Translations under genes and position numbers: made by a program | DNA from: Claveliimonas intestinigallinarum | Lineage (GTDB): Bacteria > Bacillota > Clostridia > Lachnospirales > Lachnospiraceae | Direction: 5' to 3' | DNA: 64,000 bases | Assembly: GCA_019115145.1 (NCBI GenBank) | Contig: DXED01000030.1 | Span: forward strand, 186,001 to 250,000 | The notes under the pieces: model-generated | Database searches by the model: none | Told to the model about the DNA's origin: nothing | The model's input: only the letters and a program-made list of their open reading frames with translations | In this document: positions 1 through 7,201 of the stretch, piece by piece | Layout: every line of letters starts with the position of its first letter | How positions within the stretch are numbered: position 1 is the first letter of the stretch

Positions 1-184
1 GCTGTACCCGGTATCCCTCGAAGACCCGGACCGTGCCATCGTCCATTTCTACGGGTAGATATACCTTGATTTCCCGCTGGGGATTTTTCAGGATCTCAAA
101 CATGGACTGGTCGATGTGTCCCAGCTCCATTGCCTTGGTCATGGTGTCGATTACATTGGTATAGGGATCGTATGTATGTGACAT
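1..184 (-). CDS. gdhA: Glutamate dehydrogenase, N-terminal part (cut by window edge)
   Basis: Only the first 61 codons are present; the gene runs off the left edge. The visible N-terminus carries the signature start of hexameric Glu/Leu/Phe/Val dehydrogenases: a helix ending in FEILKNPQREIKVYLPVEMD, then the DDGTVRVFEGYRVQ segment that leads into the substrate-binding domain. The enzyme interconverts glutamate and 2-oxoglutarate plus ammonia in the cytoplasm; cofactor choice cannot be read from this part. The start is the ATG at 184, preceded by GGAGAAAAAAC. It is divergent from an Lrp/AsnC-type regulator, a plausible but unproven local regulator. Confidence 0.9.
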   Translation of the reverse strand, partial: MSHTYDPYTNVIDTMTKAMELGHIDQSMFEILKNPQREIKVYLPVEMDDGTVRVFEGYRVQ

Positions 185-232
185 GTTTTTTCTCCTTCAC
201 TGCTTTTTGCTGCTGCGCATCAACTGAAAAAA

Positions 233-261
233 ATGGTAAGACTTTGAAAATCAGGAGTCAA
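233..261 (-). promoter_or_regulatory. Probable sigma-A promoter of gdhA
   Basis: Read on the minus strand, TTGACT (complement of 256-261) and TACCAT (complement of 233-238) are separated by exactly 17 bases, about 50 bases upstream of the gdhA start codon. The -10 is imperfect. Confidence 0.5.
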
Positions 262-385
262 TGGGGGGAGAAAACAACGAGAAAGATTTACTTTTTTTAC
301 TGAAAATGTTTTACTTTGAAACAATCTGACGCTTGATACTTAAAAAAATTAAGCCTGAAAGGTGGAGCTTAAAATCAAAGCCCGA

Positions 386-414
386 TTGACAGGAGAGCGC
401 GCCGGTGCTATGCT
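386..414 (+). promoter_or_regulatory. Sigma-A promoter of the AsnC-family gene
   Basis: TTGACA at 386-391, a 17-base spacer and TATGCT at 409-414 point at the Lrp/AsnC gene 150 bases downstream. The predicted transcript starts near 421 and carries a leader of about 140 bases. The rest of the 378-base gap between gdhA and this gene is A+T rich, with an imperfect TTAAGC/GCTTAA inverted pair around 348-371. Confidence 0.65.
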
Positions 415-464
415 TGGCGTATAAAAATATAAAATCTGACAGCAACATGAATTTGAGACGCAAG

Positions 465-501
465 GGTGTGTCCGCGGGGGAAGTGTGGATACGCCTTTTT
501 T
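465..501 (+). terminator. Intrinsic terminator inside the asnC-type leader (attenuator or sRNA end)
   Basis: A 9-bp stem (465-473 with 487-495, two G-U pairs) is followed directly by six T residues at 496-501. It lies between the promoter at 386-414 and the start codon at 563, so it could end a short RNA of about 80 bases or act as an attenuator for the regulator gene. No known riboswitch consensus was recognised. Confidence 0.55.
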
Positions 502-562
502 ATTTTGCGGGGAAGATCCCGGCTGTATGCTGACGGCAGGACAGAGAACAGGAGGAGAGCGC

Positions 563-1051
563 ATGAAAAATGACAAGCTGGACGCAATAGATAAGGTGAT
601 TTTGGACATTCTGCAGGAGAACGCGAAGACGCCCCTGAAGGAGATAGCCAATAAGGTCTACCTCTCCACGCCGGCCGTGTCCGCCAGAATAGAGAAGATG
701 GAGGAAAAAGGATTTATCACTGGCTACCACGCCCAGATCGACCCGGTCGCTCTGGGGTATCACATCAAGGCGCTGATCAATCTGGAGGTGGTGCCTGAGG
801 ACAAAAAGGAATTTTATCCCTTTGCGAAGGCCTGTCCCAATGTGATCGAGTGCAACTGCGTCACCGGGGACTATTCCATGGTGTTGGAGGTGCTCTTCCC
901 CAGCACAGTGGAGCTGGATCAGTTTATCGGGGAGCTGCAGCGCTTTGGGCGGACCAAGACGCTGATTGTGTTCTCCACCTCTGTGGAGCACAGGGGGATC
1001 ACAGCGGAGGTTCGGGAGAATCAGGAGTCCGGCTCCTCCACCCTCCTGTGA
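563..1051 (+). CDS. Lrp/AsnC family transcriptional regulator
   Basis: A 162-residue protein with the standard two-part layout: an N-terminal winged helix-turn-helix (about residues 5-60, LDAIDKVILDILQENAKTPL, LSTPAVSARIEKMEEKGFI) and a C-terminal RAM ligand-binding domain (about 65-145). Members usually sense amino acids and act as dimers or octamers on DNA. The start at 563 was preferred over an upstream in-frame ATG at 485 because GGAGGAG sits at 551-557 and the family start matches. It is divergent from gdhA, which suggests control of glutamate metabolism (inference). Its last 31 bases overlap the 3' end of the convergent Rrf2 gene. Confidence 0.9.
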   Translation: MKNDKLDAIDKVILDILQENAKTPLKEIANKVYLSTPAVSARIEKMEEKGFITGYHAQIDPVALGYHIKALINLEVVPEDKKEFYPFAKACPNVIECNCVTGDYSMVLEVLFPSTVELDQFIGELQRFGRTKTLIVFSTSVEHRGITAEVRENQESGSSTLL

Positions 1052-1464
1052 AAATCCTCGATCATGGACTCCAGGGTGATTCCCTTCATTGTCTTTTTTA
1101 TAGCTTCCTCAATCTCCTGGTAGGGGCCCTGCAGAACCAGGTGGATGTTCTGGGCAACCGGACATTTCCGGTCCGCGCAGGGGTGGATCCCGATGAGGGA
1201 GGAGAGGCCGTCCGGCTCAAGAGCCTGGTAGATCATGTATAGTGTGATGTCGGCGGGGGACATGCAAAGCTCGGCGCCTCCGGCACCCCGGGTGACGGTG
1301 ATGATCCCGGCTTTCTTCAGGGCGCTGAACACATTGCGGATCACCACCGGGTTGCAGCCTGTGCTCTGGGAGAGCAGAGTGCTTGTCACCCTGGCCTTTC
1401 CCTTCGCTTCATATATAAAAATCAGGCAGTGTACTGCCACGGAGCATTTCATGCTGATCTGCAT
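1021..1464 (-). CDS. Rrf2 family transcriptional regulator
   Basis: A 147-residue protein. The first 80 residues form an Rrf2-type winged helix (MQISMKCSVAVHCLIFIYEA, then CNPVVIRNVFSALKKAGII and the wing TRGAGGAELCMSP). Only two cysteines fall in the region that binds Fe-S clusters in IscR and NsrR (CADRKC), so this resembles the cluster-less YwnA-like branch, although a redox role cannot be excluded. It is divergent from the flavodoxin-ferredoxin gene at 1675, whose promoter region carries two palindromes that are good candidates for its operators. The 3' end overlaps the AsnC-family gene by 31 bases. Confidence 0.88.
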   Translation of the reverse strand: MQISMKCSVAVHCLIFIYEAKGKARVTSTLLSQSTGCNPVVIRNVFSALKKAGIITVTRGAGGAELCMSPADITLYMIYQALEPDGLSSLIGIHPCADRKCPVAQNIHLVLQGPYQEIEEAIKKTMKGITLESMIEDFHRRVEEPDS

Positions 1465-1541
1465 CTTTCCATCCTCTCTCCATAATTAAAACGGTGTTGT
1501 TCATTGGCATTCATATAGCTTCCTGTAACAGGGACAGGGGG

Positions 1542-1564
1542 GATGTAAATGTTGATTTTACATC
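1542..1564. promoter_or_regulatory. Palindromic operator candidate 1 (Rrf2/EFR1 intergenic)
   Basis: GATGTAAA (1542-1549) and TTTACATC (1557-1564) form a perfect inverted repeat around a 7-base centre. It covers the -35 hexamer of the downstream gene. Its centre lies 46 bases from that of the second palindrome. Confidence 0.6.
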
Positions 1565-1580
1565 TGGCCTGTGCTATACT
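1552..1580 (+). promoter_or_regulatory. Sigma-A promoter of the flavodoxin-ferredoxin gene
   Basis: TTGATT at 1552-1557, a 17-base spacer and TATACT at 1575-1580. The -35 is buried in palindrome 1 and the predicted start near 1587 abuts palindrome 2, a layout typical of repression. Confidence 0.65.
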
Positions 1581-1588
1581 GTACAAAG

Positions 1589-1609
1589 ATGTAAATGTTC
1601 AATTTACAT
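1589..1609. promoter_or_regulatory. Palindromic operator candidate 2 (Rrf2/EFR1 intergenic)
   Basis: ATGTAAAT (1589-1596) and ATTTACAT (1602-1609) form a perfect inverted repeat around a 5-base centre, sharing the ATGTAAA half-site with the upstream palindrome. It sits at the predicted transcription start. Confidence 0.6.
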
Positions 1610-1674
1610 TATCCTATTTTATACATTTTGAAGCGGATTTGCAAGTGTAAGAGATTGACAGGAGGAGATGTGAG

Positions 1675-2436
1675 ATGAAACTTTATGAGATTTGCTTCAG
1701 CCCCACAGGAGGAACGAAGAAGGCAGCGGATATTCTGGCGGGAGAGCTGGCCAAAGAGACAGAGAGCGTGGATCTGACAGACAGCAGGGCAGATTTCTCC
1801 GGCATTTCTCTGGAGGAAGAGGATGTGGCGGTGATCGCAGTTCCGTCCTACGGCGGACGTGTGCCGGGGACAGCGGCCGGGAGACTTGGGGCCATCAGAG
1901 GGAATGGCGCAAGAGCGGTTCTTGTCTGCGTGTACGGCAACCGGGCTTACGAGGATACCCTGGTTGAACTGCAGGATATCGCAAAGCAGGCGGGCTTTCG
2001 CGTGACAGCCGCGGTGGCCGCTGTGGCGGAGCACTCCATTGCCCGGCAGTTCGCGGCGGGCCGTCCGGATGCACAGGACAAGGAGCAGCTGCAGGGCTTT
2101 GGAGGGAAGATCCGGGAGAAGCTGGACGCAGGAGACGCCTCAGAGCCGGCGGTTCCGGGCAATCGCCCCTACAAGAAGGAGGGCGGAGCCGGCATGACGC
2201 CGAAGCCCACAAAGGACTGCGTGAAATGCGGCCTGTGCGCTGCGAAATGTCCGGTGCAGGCCATTGATAAGAATGACCCCAAAAACGTGGACAGCAAGGC
2301 CTGTATTTCCTGCATGCGCTGCGTATCCGTCTGTCCTCACTCCGCCCGGAAGGTGAGCGGCGTCATGCTGGCCGCGGTGGGCGCTATGCTGAAAAAAACG
2401 TGCTCTGAGAGGAAGGAGTGCGAGCTGTACATTTAA
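1675..2436 (+). CDS. EFR1-type flavodoxin fold plus 2x[4Fe-4S] ferredoxin protein
   Basis: A 253-residue electron-transfer protein. Residues 1-160 are flavodoxin-like, with the FMN phosphate loop SPTGGTKKAA near residue 10 and the PSYGGRVPG loop near residue 60. Two ferredoxin-type 4Fe-4S motifs follow: CVKCGLCAAKCP from residue 182 and CISCMRCVSVCP from residue 210. It probably shuttles electrons in the cytoplasm; the partner enzymes are unknown. ATG 1675 follows GGAGGAG. It is monocistronic, ends at a strong hairpin, and its promoter is covered by two palindromes facing an Rrf2 regulator, suggesting redox- or metal-responsive repression (inference). Confidence 0.85.
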   Translation: MKLYEICFSPTGGTKKAADILAGELAKETESVDLTDSRADFSGISLEEEDVAVIAVPSYGGRVPGTAAGRLGAIRGNGARAVLVCVYGNRAYEDTLVELQDIAKQAGFRVTAAVAAVAEHSIARQFAAGRPDAQDKEQLQGFGGKIREKLDAGDASEPAVPGNRPYKKEGGAGMTPKPTKDCVKCGLCAAKCPVQAIDKNDPKNVDSKACISCMRCVSVCPHSARKVSGVMLAAVGAMLKKTCSERKECELYI

Positions 2437-2468
2437 TATGTGGCAGATCTGCCGGAAGGGACAGAAAG

Positions 2469-2504
2469 GAGCAGGCGTCCTCCCCCAAAGAGGGCGCCTG
2501 CTCC
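2469..2504. terminator. Hairpin between convergent EFR1 and GNAT genes
   Basis: GGAGCAGGCG at 2469-2478 pairs with CGCCTGCTCC at 2495-2504, with further inner pairing. The hairpin lies between two convergent genes and probably terminates both, although the T tracts are short. Confidence 0.7.
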
Positions 2505-2511
2505 TGTGTTA

Positions 2512-2979
2512 CTAAAAGTCCTTGCACATCTGATAGTAGGGGAGTTCCCCGTATCCCAGCCTCTCGTACAGGGAGATAGCCCGGGTGTTCTCCTTTGTGA
2601 CCTCCAGACGGATACGCTTTACATCCGGATAGTGCTCCTCGATCCACCGGAAGACCTTTGTGCCGCAGCCCTTTCCCCTGGCCTCGGCTTTCAGATACAG
2701 CTCGTCAAACCAGATCTGCTCTCCGCCGGCCTCGTTGTTCCAGGAAACGGTGAAATGGGCATAGCCCAGGGTGACAGCTTCCGCCTGTGGGTCATTGACT
2801 TCCTGTTCCTCCAGGATCAGGACTCTGACGCAGGGGTTTCCTGCCACGGCCTCTGCCAGTGTACGCCGGAAGTTCTCTTCCGGGACTGTGTGAAGGCAGG
2901 CGGGACTGTTGTAAAAGTCCTTCATCATTTCCAGGATGACTGCCTCGTCTTTTTTCTCCATTGTTCTGATGATCAGCAT
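2512..2979 (-). CDS. GNAT family N-acetyltransferase
   Basis: A 155-residue GCN5-related acetyltransferase that would transfer acetyl from acetyl-CoA to an unknown amine. The fold is visible as the central beta strand segment WFDELYLKAEARGKGCGTKV, with the acetyl-CoA pyrophosphate loop RGKGCGTK, then the family ending LEVTKENTRAISLYERLGY. An upstream in-frame start at 3063 was rejected because ATG 2979 (MLIIRTMEKKDEAV) fits the family N-terminus and follows an AGGAG. It lies downstream of the TetR gene in the same orientation, but a hairpin separates them. Confidence 0.85.
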   Translation of the reverse strand: MLIIRTMEKKDEAVILEMMKDFYNSPACLHTVPEENFRRTLAEAVAGNPCVRVLILEEQEVNDPQAEAVTLGYAHFTVSWNNEAGGEQIWFDELYLKAEARGKGCGTKVFRWIEEHYPDVKRIRLEVTKENTRAISLYERLGYGELPYYQMCKDF

Positions 2980-3066
2980 AATCGATAACTCCTTTGCCCG
3001 GCACTTTTCGTGTTCTGTGCCGGCGTCTGCCCCCATCATATCACGGGGATCAGGGGAAAGCAAGAG

Positions 3067-3091
3067 CCCCGGCTGCCATGAGGAGCCGGGG
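3067..3091 (-). terminator. Weak hairpin after the TetR gene
   Basis: CCCCGGCT (3067-3074) pairs with AGCCGGGG (3084-3091) just past the TetR stop codon. No clear T tract follows on the minus strand, so termination is uncertain. Confidence 0.4.
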
Positions 3092-3112
3092 CCGGATTAT
3101 GTACTATGCATT

Positions 3113-3712
3113 TCAGAAAAGTCCATCCAGGTAGGTGGTGAGAAGACGGCGCATATTGCCCTCAAAGTCAGATTTCCCTATCTTCAGGCACCAGTCGAAC
3201 ACCACGCCGATGACAATGGTGCGGATGTCGCTTGTGACTGCCTCGAGAGGATACTTCAGCTGGATCGCGCCGGCGTCCAGGGCCCGCTGCAGATAATTCT
3301 GAACCGTGACGATGGGGTAGGGGCGCTCGGTCCGGATGTCCGGGTTCAGGGACTGGTTTTTTGGCGTGTAGTAGTTGGACACAAAGTCCAGGCCCAGCTC
3401 CCGGCAGTATTTCACGTAATTCAGATAGACGTGTATGATGGCTGTCTTGGCCTCCTCCGCGTTGGCGGGCAGATCCAGGCAGTCCGCGTCCACGCTGGGC
3501 TGCTCCTCGATGTAGTAGGACAGAAGGTCGTCCTTTGTCTTGAAGTGGTGGTAGAAGCTGCCATTGGACACGCCGGCCTCCTCGCATATATTTTTGATGG
3601 ACAGCCCCTCGTAGCCCTTCTTGCGAAGGATGGTCTTTGCGGCCTGGAAGATCCGGTCCTTTGTCTCCTTTGACTTCTGCTGCTGTCTGGATAATTCCTG
3701 TGTTTCTCCCAT
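3113..3712 (-). CDS. TetR/AcrR family transcriptional regulator
   Basis: A 199-residue regulator. The N-terminal 65 residues give the TetR helix-turn-helix (RIFQAAKTILRKKGYEGLSI, KNICEEAGVSNGSFYHHFKT); the rest is a helical ligand-binding domain of unknown specificity. ATG 3712 is preceded by AAGGGGA at 9 bases; a much longer open frame running back to 4468 is an artefact that crosses the tex promoter. Its own upstream region has an inverted repeat (TGATAC/GTATCA, 3733-3756) suited to autorepression. It is divergent from tex, whose promoter also contains a palindrome. Confidence 0.88.
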   Translation of the reverse strand: MGETQELSRQQQKSKETKDRIFQAAKTILRKKGYEGLSIKNICEEAGVSNGSFYHHFKTKDDLLSYYIEEQPSVDADCLDLPANAEEAKTAIIHVYLNYVKYCRELGLDFVSNYYTPKNQSLNPDIRTERPYPIVTVQNYLQRALDAGAIQLKYPLEAVTSDIRTIVIGVVFDWCLKIGKSDFEGNMRRLLTTYLDGLF

Positions 3713-3732
3713 ATTAATAAATCCCCTTTGTG

Positions 3733-3756
3733 TGATACTGTTTCTTTTTTGTATCA
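3733..3756. promoter_or_regulatory. Inverted repeat upstream of the TetR gene (candidate autoregulatory operator)
   Basis: TGATAC (3733-3738) and GTATCA (3751-3756) flank a 12-base centre, 21 bases upstream of the TetR start codon, over its likely -10 region. Confidence 0.4.
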
Positions 3757-3814
3757 TAGCATATTTCCGGGGCAGTTTCAAGAAAACAGAGTGAACTCGG
3801 TATTTTGTCTCTCG

Positions 3815-3854
3815 TTGCGCGTCTGTCCTGTTTCCGGTATAATACATATTATAC
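3815..3854 (+). promoter_or_regulatory. Promoter of tex with a palindrome over the -10
   Basis: TTGCGC (3815-3820), a 17-base spacer and a perfect TATAAT (3838-3843). The -10 is one arm of a perfect palindrome, GTATAAT-acat-ATTATAC (3837-3854), so a repressor could occupy the promoter. The divergent TetR protein is one candidate. Confidence 0.55.
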
Positions 3855-3937
3855 ATGCCTGACGGGCCGGTTCCCCTGGGGGCTGGCGCCGGGCAGCTTT
3901 GACTGATATATGATAGGAAATGAGGAATAGCAGGAGA

Positions 3938-6094
3938 ATGGACATTAATCAGAAGATCACAGAGGAACTGGGAGTGAAGAGATGGCAGGTGGATGCCGCT
4001 GTAAAGCTGATCGATGAGGGGAACACCATCCCTTTTATCGCGCGTTACAGAAAGGAGGCCACCGGCACCCTGGACGACACCCAGCTTAGGACTCTCCACG
4101 AGAGGCTCCAGTATCTGCGGGGGCTGGAGGAGAAAAAGCAGCAGGTCCTGTCCACCATCGAGGAGCAGGGCAAGCTGACGGAGGAGCTGAAAAAGCAGAT
4201 CCTCTCCGCGCAGACCATGGTGGAGGTGGAGGATCTGTACCGCCCCTACCGGCCAAAGAGAAGGACCAGGGCCATCATCGCCAAGGAGAGAGGGCTTGAG
4301 CCCCTGGCGGCCTTCATCAGTCTGCAGAGCGCAAAGGAGCCTCTGGAGAGGGAGGCGCAAAAGTATGTGGATCCGGAAAAGGAGGTGGCTTCCCCGGAGG
4401 AGGCCATCGCCGGGGCCAGGGACATCATCGCAGAAAATATTTCTGACGACGCGGACTACAGAAGCCATATCCGGAAGCTGACAAGGCAGAAGGGCAGGCT
4501 GGTGTCAAAGGCGAAGGACGAGGAGGCGGAGTCTGTGTACGAGATGTACTATGACTTCGAGGAGCCGGTGACAAAGCTGGCGGGGCACCGGATCCTGGCC
4601 ATCAACAGGGGGGAGAAGGAAAAATTCCTCACCGTGAAGATCGAGGCGCCCCAGGAGGACATCCTCCGGTATCTGGAGAAGAAGACCATACACAGGGACA
4701 ACCCCTACACCTCCCCGGTGCTTAGGGAAGCGGTGGAGGACAGCTATAAGAGGCTCATCGCCCCTGCTATCGAGAGGGAGATACGAAGCGAGCTGACAGA
4801 GAGCGCGGAGGACGGGGCCATCCGGGTGTTCGGGAAGAACCTGGAACAGCTCCTCATGCAGCCGCCTATCGCAGGACGTACGGTGCTTGGCTGGGATCCG
4901 GCCTTTCGGACGGGCTGCAAGCTGGCGGTGGTGGATCCGACAGGCAAGGTTATCGGCACTACGGTGATCTATCCCACGGCGCCTACCACGCCCCAGAAGA
5001 TAAAGGCTTCCAAGGATCTGCTGAAAAAGATCATCCCCAAGTACAATATCTCCCTGATCTCCCTGGGGAACGGCACCGCCTCCAGGGAGTCGGAGCAGTT
5101 TATCGTGGAGCTTCTGAAGGAAATCCCCCAGAAGGTGGAGTACGTCATTGTCAGCGAGGCTGGCGCCTCTGTGTACTCGGCCAGCAAGCTGGCCTCCGAG
5201 GAGTTCCCCAGGTTCGATGTGGGGCAGAGGAGCGCCGCCTCCATCGCCAGGAGACTCCAGGATCCGCTGGCGGAGCTGGTGAAGATCGATCCCAGGTCTA
5301 TCGGCGTGGGCCAGTACCAGCACGACATGAACCAGAAGAAGCTGAGCGACGCCCTCTCCGGTGTGGTAGAGGACTGCGTGAACAGAGTGGGCGTGGATCT
5401 GAACACGGCCTCTGCGCCGCTTCTTGCCTATATATCAGGCATCAGCGGCGCTATCGCGAAGAATATTGTGGCCTACCGGGAGGAAAACGGCCGGTTTACG
5501 GACAGAAGGCAGCTTTTGAAGGTGCCGAAGCTGGGGCCAAAGGCCTTTGAGCAGAGCGCCGGATTTATGCGTATTACAGGAGGGGACAATCCCCTGGACG
5601 CAACGGCGGTCCACCCCGAGACCTATCAGGCGGCCGGGGAGCTGCTGAGCCGGCAGGGCTTCACACCGGAGGATGTGGCCGGGGGAAGGCTGACCGGTCT
5701 GTCCCTCACCATCCGGGACTACGGGAAGCTGGCCGGGGAGCTTGGCATCGGCGAGCCTACCCTGCGGGACATCGTGAAGGAGCTGGAGAAGCCGGGACGG
5801 GATCCCAGGGACGAGATGCCAAAGCCCATCCTGCGCACGGATGTGCTGGAGATGAAGGATCTGAAGGAGGGCATGGTCCTGAAGGGGACTGTCAGGAACG
5901 TCATTGACTTCGGTGTGTTCGTGGACATTGGCGTGCACCAGGACGGGCTGGTCCATATTTCCCAGATCACGGACAAGAAGTTTATCAAGCATCCCCTGGA
6001 GGTGGTCAGCGTAGGGGATATTGTGGATGTGAAGGTCATGGGTGTGGACCTGAAGAAAAAGCGGATCCAGCTGACCATGAAGGGAATTTCGTAA
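3938..6094 (+). CDS. tex: Tex family RNA-binding transcriptional accessory protein
   Basis: A protein of about 718 residues with the full Tex layout: N-terminal helical and HTH-like region (MDINQKITEELGVKRWQVDA), the conserved PFIARYRKEATGTLDD segment, a YqgF/RNase H-like domain near residues 320-450 (VLGWDPAFRTGCKLAVVDPT), helix-hairpin-helix repeats (ISGISGAIAKNIVAYREENG) and a C-terminal S1 domain from about residue 645. Tex proteins bind nucleic acid and influence transcription. The start is uncertain between 3920 and 3938; the family N-terminus favours 3938, although its SD is close. It is followed 13 bases later by a MerR gene. Confidence 0.93.
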   Translation: MDINQKITEELGVKRWQVDAAVKLIDEGNTIPFIARYRKEATGTLDDTQLRTLHERLQYLRGLEEKKQQVLSTIEEQGKLTEELKKQILSAQTMVEVEDLYRPYRPKRRTRAIIAKERGLEPLAAFISLQSAKEPLEREAQKYVDPEKEVASPEEAIAGARDIIAENISDDADYRSHIRKLTRQKGRLVSKAKDEEAESVYEMYYDFEEPVTKLAGHRILAINRGEKEKFLTVKIEAPQEDILRYLEKKTIHRDNPYTSPVLREAVEDSYKRLIAPAIEREIRSELTESAEDGAIRVFGKNLEQLLMQPPIAGRTVLGWDPAFRTGCKLAVVDPTGKVIGTTVIYPTAPTTPQKIKASKDLLKKIIPKYNISLISLGNGTASRESEQFIVELLKEIPQKVEYVIVSEAGASVYSASKLASEEFPRFDVGQRSAASIARRLQDPLAELVKIDPRSIGVGQYQHDMNQKKLSDALSGVVEDCVNRVGVDLNTASAPLLAYISGISGAIAKNIVAYREENGRFTDRRQLLKVPKLGPKAFEQSAGFMRITGGDNPLDATAVHPETYQAAGELLSRQGFTPEDVAGGRLTGLSLTIRDYGKLAGELGIGEPTLRDIVKELEKPGRDPRDEMPKPILRTDVLEMKDLKEGMVLKGTVRNVIDFGVFVDIGVHQDGLVHISQITDKKFIKHPLEVVSVGDIVDVKVMGVDLKKKRIQLTMKGIS

Positions 6095-6106
6095 GAGGGA
6101 AGAGAA

Positions 6107-6919
6107 ATGAGCGAGAAGACCATAGGGACGCTGTCAAAATTTACCGGCATCCCCGCCCACACAATTAAATATTATGAGAAGATCGGACTTCTCTCCTCCA
6201 ACCGGAAGGAGAGCTCCAACTACCGGTCCTACGACATGCGGATCTGTACGGACATCTACGAGTGTGTGAAATACAGAAATATGGGCTTTCCCCTGAAGGA
6301 GACAAAGGAGCTGGTCAAGGAGGCCGGCGACCGGCGGCTGGATGAGCTTCTGGATGAGCGGGAGAGCCAGATCGAGGAGGAGATCCGTGCCCTTACAGAG
6401 CAGAAGAGAAGGCTGGAGATTTTCCGCAGGGAGATCCGGGAGCTGGAAGGACGCCTGGGAAAATGGTATATAGAGGAGTGTGGAGATTTCTATTTCCGCT
6501 CCCAGACAAAGGAGCTGGACTATGACGGCGGAGACTATCTGGAGGCGGACGGGCTCAACCTGTCCACCCTTCTGCCTGTGAGCAAGACCACTGTGCACAT
6601 GGAGAGGGAGTACCTGCGGGGGGAAAAGAGAGGCTACTCCTGGGGCATGGGCATCTTTCCCGGGGAGGACCGGGAGTGGATCCGGGAGAAGAAGGGCTAC
6701 CGCTATGTCCCGGCAGGCAGAGCCTTTGTGATCTATCTGAAGATCACCGGCCCCTATGTGTCGGACGGGACCATGGCGGAGGAGATCGGCCGCTATTACA
6801 GACTGCTTTGGCCCGGCACGCCATCGGAGGCCTTTGGGATCCGGCTGAAGATCACCTTTGACGAGAACGGGAACGACTGGAATTATTTCAAGATCTTTAT
6901 TCCTCTTGAAGAGAAATAG
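6107..6919 (+). CDS. MerR family transcriptional regulator with GyrI-like effector domain
   Basis: A 270-residue protein. The N-terminal 70 residues are a MerR winged helix (TIGTLSKFTGIPAHTIKYYE, KIGLLSSNRKESSNYRSYD), followed by a dimerising coiled coil rich in E, R and L (about 75-125). A C-terminal domain of about 140 residues resembles the BmrR/GyrI drug-binding fold. Such proteins usually sense small hydrophobic ligands and activate efflux genes; no efflux gene is adjacent. It lies 13 bases after tex and is probably co-transcribed. A strong terminator follows. Confidence 0.85.
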   Translation: MSEKTIGTLSKFTGIPAHTIKYYEKIGLLSSNRKESSNYRSYDMRICTDIYECVKYRNMGFPLKETKELVKEAGDRRLDELLDERESQIEEEIRALTEQKRRLEIFRREIRELEGRLGKWYIEECGDFYFRSQTKELDYDGGDYLEADGLNLSTLLPVSKTTVHMEREYLRGEKRGYSWGMGIFPGEDREWIREKKGYRYVPAGRAFVIYLKITGPYVSDGTMAEEIGRYYRLLWPGTPSEAFGIRLKITFDENGNDWNYFKIFIPLEEK

Positions 6920-6949
6920 GGACTCCTTTTCCGGTCAGAGCGGACAGGA

Positions 6950-6985
6950 CACAACCTGGAAGTTACTTCCAGGTTGTGTTTTTTT
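6950..6985 (+). terminator. Terminator after tex-merR
   Basis: A 13-bp near-perfect stem (CACAACCTGGAAG paired with CTTCCAGGTTGTG, 6950-6978) is followed by seven T residues. Confidence 0.9.
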
Positions 6986-7095
6986 GTGAATAAAACAAGA
7001 CGCAGGGAGGGGAAGAAATTGTGAAATTATAGAAAATACAAACAAAAATTTTCGGTTTAAGCGAAATTCTATAGATTATGAGAATGGAAAACGGA

Positions 7096-7124
7096 TTGAC
7101 ATGAAAGCTGGAGATAGTTATAAA
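7096..7124 (+). promoter_or_regulatory. Promoter of the esterase-CitMHS operon
   Basis: TTGACA (7096-7101), a 17-base spacer and TATAAA (7119-7124), about 75 bases before the esterase start. Confidence 0.65.
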
Positions 7125-7201
7125 ATTAACAATATCAAGAAGGTGCGACACAAAAGAGAGACATAAGAAAAGAAAAATATGAAGAGAAAGGAATGGAGAA
7201 A

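Noticed and set aside
485..562. Extended N-terminus of the AsnC-family regulator
   Set aside because: The extra codons overlap the region just after the leader terminator, and a strong SD precedes ATG 563.
1542..1564. NsrR site
   Set aside because: The GATG and CATC ends recall NsrR boxes but the spacing is 4 bases longer and the neighbouring Rrf2 protein does not have an NsrR-like cysteine set.
3113..4468. A 451-codon minus-strand open frame
   Set aside because: Only its C-terminal part (start at 3712) is a TetR protein. The rest runs antisense through the tex promoter and gene and has no recognisable domain.
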